A stretch of 64,000 bases of DNA, from positions 248,001-312,000 of the forward strand of contig JAIQGF010000009.1 in assembly GCA_020072845.1 (NCBI GenBank), given 5' to 3'. Under the pieces are notes generated by a model. It saw nothing but the letters and a program-made list of their open reading frames with translations, did no database searches and was not told where the DNA came from. This DNA is from Terriglobia bacterium (GTDB lineage Bacteria; Acidobacteriota; Terriglobia; Terriglobales; Acidobacteriaceae). The position numbers and the translations under genes were made by a program. Position 1 is the stretch's first letter, and each line of letters starts with the position of its first letter. Shown here one piece after another: positions 58,814-64,000 of this stretch.

Positions 58814-59815
58814 ATGCGCAAGGTTTCCTTCGTCGATTCGCTGCACATCATCGGGCGAGGCTCGCGGAACTGGCCGGCCGGCCGCCCCATCGTCGTCTCC
58901 TTCGAAGTCACCGACTCCTGCACATGCTTTTGCAAGCACTGCGATCACGGCGGCCCCAGGGACGATTCGCGCCAACTGGAGCCCGCCGACTACCGCCGCT
59001 ACATGAAAGTACTGCGACCATGCGTGGTCCAGGTGTCGGGCGGCGAGCCGCTGCTGCGCCCGGACGTGGTGGAGATCGTGCGCAGCATCAAGGCGGGCGC
59101 GGGCGTGCCCTACACCATCCTGGTCTCCAACTGGTCGGAGATGACGGAGGACCTGTACCTGGCGCTTCACCAGGCAGGCGTGGACCAGTTCTCCGTCAGC
59201 CTGGATTTTCCCGACGAACGGCACGACACCTTTCGCCGCCATCCTGGGCTCTACGGGCATCTCAGCGACATCGTGCCACGGCTGGCGCGCCACGGCTACG
59301 ACGACATCGTGCTGAATTCCTGCATCACCAGCGAGAATGTCGGCGAGATCAGCCGGCTGGCGGACAAGGCGCGGGAGTGGGGCGTGAATATCTGCTACAG
59401 CTCGTATTCGGCGCGCCGCACCGGCTGCCGTGACTACTCGCTCACCACGCCCGAGCAACTGGCTGCACTCAACCGTGAGCTGGATGCAGTGGAGGCCCGC
59501 CGCGACCACACCAACTGGATCGTGAACTCGCCCAGCACCCTGGCCTCCACCCGGCGCTTCTTCGAGCAGGGCGGGATGCCGGGCTGCAAGGCCGGGCACC
59601 GCTTCCTGGTGGTGACCAGCGACGGCTGGCTGCAACCCTGCTCCATGGTCTTCCAGCGTTACCGGCTGGAGGAGTATGCGCGCATGGCGGCCGAGTTCAC
59701 CCCCACCAACGGCTGCGACCAGTGCTACGTCTCCATCCGCTCCTATCTCGACAAGACCTTCCCGCAATTGCTGTGGGAGAACGTGAGTGGGTTCTTTTCG
59801 GTGAAGGCGCACTGA
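58814..59815 (+). CDS. Radical SAM protein with SPASM-like C-terminus
   Basis: A 333-residue enzyme. The 4Fe-4S motif is CTCFCKHC (CxxxCxxC) near residues 37-44, followed by the VSGGEPLLRPD glycine motif that contacts SAM. The C-terminal third has Cys residues in GCKAGHRFLVV, QPCSMVF and GCDQCYVS, as in SPASM/twitch domains that bind extra Fe-S clusters. Such enzymes modify peptides or small molecules. GAGGTGAT precedes ATG 58814. The small Cys-rich protein upstream is the only candidate partner in view. Confidence 0.85.
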   Translation: MRKVSFVDSLHIIGRGSRNWPAGRPIVVSFEVTDSCTCFCKHCDHGGPRDDSRQLEPADYRRYMKVLRPCVVQVSGGEPLLRPDVVEIVRSIKAGAGVPYTILVSNWSEMTEDLYLALHQAGVDQFSVSLDFPDERHDTFRRHPGLYGHLSDIVPRLARHGYDDIVLNSCITSENVGEISRLADKAREWGVNICYSSYSARRTGCRDYSLTTPEQLAALNRELDAVEARRDHTNWIVNSPSTLASTRRFFEQGGMPGCKAGHRFLVVTSDGWLQPCSMVFQRYRLEEYARMAAEFTPTNGCDQCYVSIRSYLDKTFPQLLWENVSGFFSVKAH

Positions 59816-59914
59816 GCGCGACGCAGCATAGCCGCATTCGCCGGTCACGTCTCGTGTGCCTGATGGACGGACAAAAGCGTCCGGTCAACTGATTGAAAAC
59901 AGAGGTAGAAAAGA

Positions 59915-60280
59915 TGGTGGAGGCGGCGGGAGTTGAACCCGCGTCCGAAGCTGTCACTGGCAGAGAGCCTACATACTTATTCGCGTTCATGCTTCCCACT
60001 CAAGGGAAACGTTCGCCGCCCGCGGTCAGAACACGACAAGAAACGCGAGCCGCTAGCCCTGCATCTCGCTGCCGCGCTCGGGCCGCACGCGGAAGCCAGC
60101 CTACTGTGCGACGCCCGCTCACGGCCCGTAGGCGAAGCCGCGGAGGACGGCTACTTAACTAATTAAGCAGCGTATGCCAGTGTTTGGTTGGCAATTATTG
60201 GTTTTGCACGCGATTACGGGTGTGTGCACCCCGGTATGCCTCTCTGCCGCAAGCATCTCCGTCGAAGCCGTGACGCCCCC
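59915..60280 (-). ncRNA. ssrA: Transfer-messenger RNA (one-piece)
   Basis: The 5' end (at 60280) is GGGGGCGTCACGGCTTCGAC and the 3' end (at 59915) is GGTTCAACTCCCGCCGCC-TCCACCA. They pair as a 7-bp acceptor stem GGGGGCG / CGCCTCC with one G-U pair, and CCA is encoded. The tag reading frame ends GCC AAC CAA ACA CTG GCA TAC GCT GCT TAA (60192-60163), giving ANQTLAYAA; if the resume codon is the earlier GCA the tag would be AKPIIANQTLAYAA. Total length is 366 nt. It rescues stalled ribosomes with SmpB, which is not in the window. Confidence 0.95.
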
Positions 60281-60386
60281 ATTCGGTGATGAGCGGCAGA
60301 TCCCTCGCTATGCCCTCCACCACGAACGGCCCTGAGGCCGGCGGAGAGCTGTACACAAGGGTTCTGCTGTCAAAGAGCTACTTCCA

Positions 60387-60414
60387 ATTATGGCAGTAAC
60401 TGATTGGAAGTCAA
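60387..60414 (-). promoter_or_regulatory. Candidate ssrA promoter
   Basis: On the - strand: TTGACT (60414-60409), a 16-bp spacer, CATAAT (60392-60387). It lies about 107 bp upstream of the mature 5' end, so a precursor would be processed. Confidence 0.35.
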
Positions 60415-60472
60415 TGTATTGGATGATCTGAAGGGATAAGCCGATTCAGCGCCGTGAAACACAAAACCATTT

Positions 60473-60500
60473 CTGATTGCCAATTGTCGATTGCCGATTG
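60473..60500. repeat. Heptad repeat, TTGCCAA/TTGTCGA/TTGCCGA type
   Basis: Units GATTGCC, AATTGTC, GATTGCC, GATTGGC end seven bases before the ATG at 60507. Confidence 0.75.
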
Positions 60501-60506
60501 GCGACA

Positions 60507-62189
60507 ATGCTTTCCGGACCCATGACGCCTTCGGCTACAATCGAATTCACGTATCCGCTGCCCATGCCGGCTCATCCAACCTGCGTGCCGACCGACTGTA
60601 TCCCGTTCACCGCGATTCCGCATACGTCGCAACTCTTCCGCGACTTCCTCTACGATTTTGAGCGGGTACGGCGCTTTTATTCCTACAACCCACGCCAACG
60701 CGACTGGCTGCCGAAGGTCGCCTCGTCGCTGCATTACGACCAGCAGCGCCGTGAGCGAGTCGCCGCAATCCTGGAGCGGCAAAATCGGGCGTTGGGCGCT
60801 TCGGAGCAGACGTTGGCCAGCATTAGCCGCCTGCGAGAGGGCGCCGCCGTTGCGGTTACAGGTCAACAGGTCGCCTTGTTCGGCGGACCGCTGTTTTCGT
60901 TGCTGAAGGCGCTCTCGGCGGTACGCATTGCGGAACAAGCCCGCGCGCACGGCCTGGATTGCGTTCCCATCTTCTGGCTGGCCACCGAAGACCACGATCT
61001 GGCGGAAGTAAACCACAGCGGACTGCTTACCTCAGAAGGGAAGCTGGAGAAGTCGGTCACGAACGCGCACGCTGCGCCCGATGCGCCGATCAGCGATGTC
61101 CGCCTGGGAGCCGAGATTGAAGGCGTAGTGGCGCGCGCCGCGGAACTGCTCGGCGACACCGAGATCACCGCCCTGCTCAAGAACGCTTACCGCCCCGGCG
61201 AGACCTTGGGAAGCGCATTCGCGCAAGTCTTTGCCCGGCTGTTCGGCGACTCGGGCGTGGTGTTGCTGGATGCCTCCGACCCGGAGCTGCACCAGATCGC
61301 ACAGCCGGTTTACCGCGCCGCGGTTATCGGGGCGGAGGAGATTGACAATGCGCTGCTCGCCCGCGGCAAGGAATTGCGCGCCGCCGGCTACCACGAGCAG
61401 GTGAAGGTCACGCCTTCCTCGACGCTGCTGTTCGAGAAGCGCAAGGGCGCCAGGGAAGTCATCCACCGCCGCGATGGCGGCTTCATCATCGGCCACGATC
61501 GCGTCGCGCAGGATGATTTGTTGGCGCAGATTGCGGCCGAGCCGCAGCGCTTCAGCGCCAACGTGCTGTTGCGTCCGGTGGTGCAGGATTTTCTGCTGCC
61601 TACCATCGCCTACACCGGCGGGCCGGCGGAGGTGGCGTACTTCGCGCAGGCCGCGGTGGTGTACGAGGAAGTGCTGGGCCGGGTGACGCCCGTCCTGCCG
61701 CGCTTCAGCGCGACCCTGGTGGATGCGCGCGCGCAGCGGTTGCTGGCCAAGTACCGCGTCAGTCTGCCCGACCTGTTTCACGGGCCGGAGGCTTTCCGCG
61801 AACTGCTCGCGTTGCGCAGCATTCCCGGCGAACTGGACGGCGATTTTCTTTCAGCCGAAGAGGCCGTGCAGGCGTCGGTGGCAAAGGTCCGGGGTTCGCT
61901 GGAGAAACTCGACTTCAGCCTGGTGGAAGCCGCGGAGCGCGCCGGGTCGAAGATGCTCTACCAGTTGCGCCGGCTGCGGGCACGCGCCGGCAAGGCGCAA
62001 CTGCGGCGCAATGAAGAAGTCATCCGCCACGCCGATTGGCTGAGCTCCGTGCTGTTTCCCAACAAGAGTCTGCAGGAGCGCGAGATTGCCGGCGTGTCGT
62101 TCCTGGCGCGCCACGGCCGCGAATTGCTTCCCAGGTTATACGAGGCGGCCAAGTCCGACTGTCCCGATCACCAGATCATCCGTTTGTGA
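60507..62189 (+). CDS. bshC: Putative cysteine ligase BshC (bacillithiol biosynthesis)
   Basis: A protein of up to 560 residues of the BshC family, thought to add cysteine to GlcN-malate in the last step of bacillithiol synthesis. Conserved segments are TGQQVALFGGPLFSLLKALS, FWLATEDHDLAEVNH, LRPVVQDFLLPT and YTGGPAEVAYFAQ. A long coiled-coil-prone region (about 460-520) precedes the C-terminus. In-frame ATGs at 60507, 60522 and 60564 are all possible; 60564 gives 541 residues, closest to the Bacillus protein (539). No BshA or BshB is in the window. The gene indicates a bacillithiol-using organism. Confidence 0.92.
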   Translation: MLSGPMTPSATIEFTYPLPMPAHPTCVPTDCIPFTAIPHTSQLFRDFLYDFERVRRFYSYNPRQRDWLPKVASSLHYDQQRRERVAAILERQNRALGASEQTLASISRLREGAAVAVTGQQVALFGGPLFSLLKALSAVRIAEQARAHGLDCVPIFWLATEDHDLAEVNHSGLLTSEGKLEKSVTNAHAAPDAPISDVRLGAEIEGVVARAAELLGDTEITALLKNAYRPGETLGSAFAQVFARLFGDSGVVLLDASDPELHQIAQPVYRAAVIGAEEIDNALLARGKELRAAGYHEQVKVTPSSTLLFEKRKGAREVIHRRDGGFIIGHDRVAQDDLLAQIAAEPQRFSANVLLRPVVQDFLLPTIAYTGGPAEVAYFAQAAVVYEEVLGRVTPVLPRFSATLVDARAQRLLAKYRVSLPDLFHGPEAFRELLALRSIPGELDGDFLSAEEAVQASVAKVRGSLEKLDFSLVEAAERAGSKMLYQLRRLRARAGKAQLRRNEEVIRHADWLSSVLFPNKSLQEREIAGVSFLARHGRELLPRLYEAAKSDCPDHQIIRL

Positions 62190-62218
62190 TTTCCGCTCCG
62201 CGGCAGGCCGGGCGGCGT

Positions 62219-63001
62219 TCACCCGCCTTTTTTCTCAATCAAGCGCGCGCTCATCACCACGCCGTCGTGGTCGTTGTGCAGCTTGATGGGAAAAACCAGC
62301 ACATTCCACGTCCAGCGCTTGGATTTGCGCGGCAGGTTGGGAAGTCCGCGGAAACCGCGATCAATATAGGTTTCGCGGGTATCGGCTACGGTCCGGATGA
62401 TCTCGCGCCAATCCTCGCCGACCTCCGGAAATTCTTCGAACTTGTTTTTGCCGGCGAAGTAATGCGGTTTCTTCTCGAAGAGCTTGGCGAAATATTCGTT
62501 GACGTAGAGCCAATTGCCGTCGCGGTCGAGAATCTCCATCACCACATCGTCGCCGATCGCTTCCGAAATGCGGCGGTAATAAAAGTCGCGCGCATCCACC
62601 ACCACCGGTTTGCCGCGGCTCTTGGCCTCAAAGGAGCGCAGCGCGCCGAGCAAGTCATCCACCGAGCTGTGCCCCTTGAGGAGATGGATGTCGGCGATCC
62701 CGCCAAACTTTCTCTCCAGCGTCGCGGAAAGAATGATGATGGGGACCTGGGGCCGCTTTTGTCGCAGCGATTCGGCAACGTCGCTGCCGAATTTTCCCGC
62801 TCCCAGGTGGTAGTCGAGCACCGCGATGTCGATATCGTCCAGTTTCTGCTCGGCTTCCTCGATCGAGGAGGCGGTGACAACGCGGTAGCCCCTCTGGCGG
62901 AGGATGGTGGAGCGCAGAATCAGATTGTCCTCGAGATCGTCGAGCAAAAGGACGCGTATGGGTTTTACGGTTTTGCCGGCGCCTGTGGTCTCATCAGCCA
63001 T
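62219..63001 (-). CDS. Response regulator with PAS output domain
   Basis: A 260-residue protein. The N-terminal receiver domain (about 15-130) has the acidic pocket VLLLDDLEDN and the phospho-acceptor in DIAVLDYHLG; LLKGHSSVDDLL carries the conserved lysine. The C-terminal PAS domain (about 140-250) has ISEAIGDDVVMEILDRDGNW and a WTWNVLVFPI strand. There is no DNA-binding or kinase domain, so it may signal through protein contacts. It is convergent with bshC, and no cognate kinase is adjacent. Confidence 0.85.
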   Translation of the reverse strand: MADETTGAGKTVKPIRVLLLDDLEDNLILRSTILRQRGYRVVTASSIEEAEQKLDDIDIAVLDYHLGAGKFGSDVAESLRQKRPQVPIIILSATLERKFGGIADIHLLKGHSSVDDLLGALRSFEAKSRGKPVVVDARDFYYRRISEAIGDDVVMEILDRDGNWLYVNEYFAKLFEKKPHYFAGKNKFEEFPEVGEDWREIIRTVADTRETYIDRGFRGLPNLPRKSKRWTWNVLVFPIKLHNDHDGVVMSARLIEKKGG

Positions 63002-63083
63002 GATGCAGGGCGTCCATCATACGTGATGCGGCGAAAAGGCTCTAGGCTCATGCTCCCGGCGCGCAAGGCAGAATTGAAAGTTC

Positions 63084-64000
63084 CTACTTCTGATCCTTGC
63101 TGCGGACGCCCGCGGATGCAGGACGTGCGGCGGCGCGAACCGCTTTGGATAATTCCGGCAGCTTGTTGAAGACGGCGACACAACGCAGCCACTGCCGATT
63201 GTCCAGGGCAGGGTAGCCGCTGACCATCTTGCCCGCCTCGACGTCGTTGGGAATGCCGCTTTGCGCCGTGGCCACCACGCCATCGCCGAGTTTGCAGTGC
63301 CCGGCAACCCCCACCTGGCCGGCGAGAATCACCTTGTTGCCGACCACGGTGGACCCGGCCAGGCCTACCTGCGCGCACAGCAGCGAGTCCTCGCCGACCT
63401 CGGAGGCGTGACCTACCTGGACGAGGTTGTCGATCTTGGCGCCGCGCCGGATGCGGGTCTCGCCGACGCTGGCGCGGTCCACGCACGCATTGGCCTGGAC
63501 CTCAACGTCGTCTTCCAGCACGGCGGGGCCGGACTGCACAATCTTTTTCCAGCGCCCTTCGCCGTCCTTGGCGAAACCGAAGCCGTCGGCCCCGATGATC
63601 GCGCCATTTTGCAGGATCACGTTGTCGCCAAGCCGGCAGAATTCGCGGACCACCGCATGCGCGTGCGCGAAAAAATTGTCGCCGATACGTGCGCCGCGAT
63701 AGATCACCACGTGCGGCAGCAGCACGCAGTGGTGGCCGATGACCACATCCTCATCAACCACGGCGTAGGGGCCGATCGAGGCATGCTTGCCGATCTTGGC
63801 CGACGGGTGCACGACCGCGGTGGAATGAATGCCGATGGGATGTCGCGGCGGGTGATAGAAGAGCTCGATCGCCTGCGCGAAGGCGAGGTAAGGATTCCCG
63901 CAGCGCAGGGTGGCGGCGGCGAGAGCCGGGAAATCGTCGCTGACGATCACCGCCGAGGCGCGCGTGGTGCGGGCGGCGGCGGCGTACTTGGGATTGGCCA
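63084..64000 (-). CDS. lpxD: UDP-3-O-acylglucosamine N-acyltransferase, N-terminus cut by window edge
   Basis: The gene runs off the end of the window; about 305 residues are visible. The visible start includes [20 protein letters not shown], part of the LpxD uridine-binding domain. A left-handed beta-helix with hexapeptide repeats follows ([14 protein letters not shown] onwards). The catalytic histidine is in [14 protein letters not shown], and [10 protein letters not shown]-like [10 protein letters not shown] is conserved. It adds the second 3-hydroxyacyl chain in lipid A synthesis, confirming a Gram-negative envelope. The C-terminal tail after KLPEL is short and Ala/Arg-rich. Confidence 0.93.
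   Translation of the reverse strand, partial: ANPKYAAAARTTRASAVIVSDDFPALAAATLRCGNPYLAFAQAIELFYHPPRHPIGIHSTAVVHPSAKIGKHASIGPYAVVDEDVVIGHHCVLLPHVVIYRGARIGDNFFAHAHAVVREFCRLGDNVILQNGAIIGADGFGFAKDGEGRWKKIVQSGPAVLEDDVEVQANACVDRASVGETRIRRGAKIDNLVQVGHASEVGEDSLLCAQVGLAGSTVVGNKVILAGQVGVAGHCKLGDGVVATAQSGIPNDVEAGKMVSGYPALDNRQWLRCVAVFNKLPELSKAVRAAARPASAGVRSKDQK

Noticed and set aside
59915-59990. A tRNA gene, because of the T-arm and acceptor-like 3' end
   Set aside because: The matching acceptor strand is 290 bp away with an SsrA tag frame between; it is the tRNA-like end of tmRNA.

Overview
The window reads as a chromosomal segment of a Gram-negative, high-GC bacterium, most likely an Acidobacteriota (Terriglobia/Koribacter-like). 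Supporting signs are an LpxD lipid A gene, TonB-dependent outer-membrane proteins, a BshC bacillithiol gene, a one-piece tmRNA with an ANQTLAYAA-type tag, and many short dispersed repeats of the 'CCTCGCTACGCTCGGAATGACA-like' kind that, to my knowledge, are common in that phylum. The taxonomic call is an inference. No transposase, integrase, phage gene, CRISPR array or rRNA was seen.

Positions 1-12220 (+ strand) form an aromatic acyl-CoA degradation cluster: the tail of a crotonase, an aldehyde dehydrogenase, a BoxB-like diiron benzoyl-CoA epoxidase, the two subunits of a CoA-transferase separated by a dienoyl-CoA-hydratase-like crotonase, a rhodanese, the three subunits of a 4-hydroxybenzoyl-CoA reductase type molybdoenzyme (order hcrC, hcrA, hcrB), and two tandem amidohydrolases. 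The medium subunit has the four cysteines expected for the extra 4Fe-4S cluster of this enzyme class. An S46 dipeptidyl peptidase follows on the - strand.

Positions 14700-27700 (+) are mainly housekeeping: citrate synthase, cysteine desulfurase with its partner tRNA thiolase mnmA, a ParE/RHH toxin-antitoxin pair (-), a TPR protein, an M20 dipeptidase, an smc with an unusual insertion, purC with a clear promoter, cvpA and a Fis-type HTH protein. Positions 27900-33025 hold a secreted TPR protein (-), an SDR reductase, three small membrane/coiled-coil proteins and a DUF421 protein.

Positions 33032-44612 (-) hold a giant CPBP membrane protease with a duplicated soluble module, an operon of TonB-dependent receptor, YfiR-like protein and hybrid histidine kinase, an anchored hypothetical, PolX and a cold-shock protein. 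Then come a Nudix hydrolase (-), a DUF2520 protein (+), a TonB-type protein (-), a PanE/2-keto-4-pentenoate hydratase fusion translationally coupled to an acyl-CoA ligase (-), and a tight five-gene operon (51159-55900, -) that looks like a chaperone/outer-membrane-protein/subunit surface fibre system. The end holds a CocE-type hydrolase, a radical SAM gene preceded by a Cys-rich small protein, ssrA, bshC, a REC-PAS regulator and a partial lpxD.

The most striking feature is not a gene. At more than a dozen gene junctions there are degenerate tandem repeats with a 7-bp (sometimes 8-bp) period. Each locus uses its own heptamer, and many loci carry two complementary arms able to form a hairpin. 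Some arrays are read in frame inside smc and hcrA, some supply start codons or Shine-Dalgarno motifs, and others form C-terminal tails. The arms match within a locus but usually not between loci, which suggests either selection on the hairpin or a copying mechanism.
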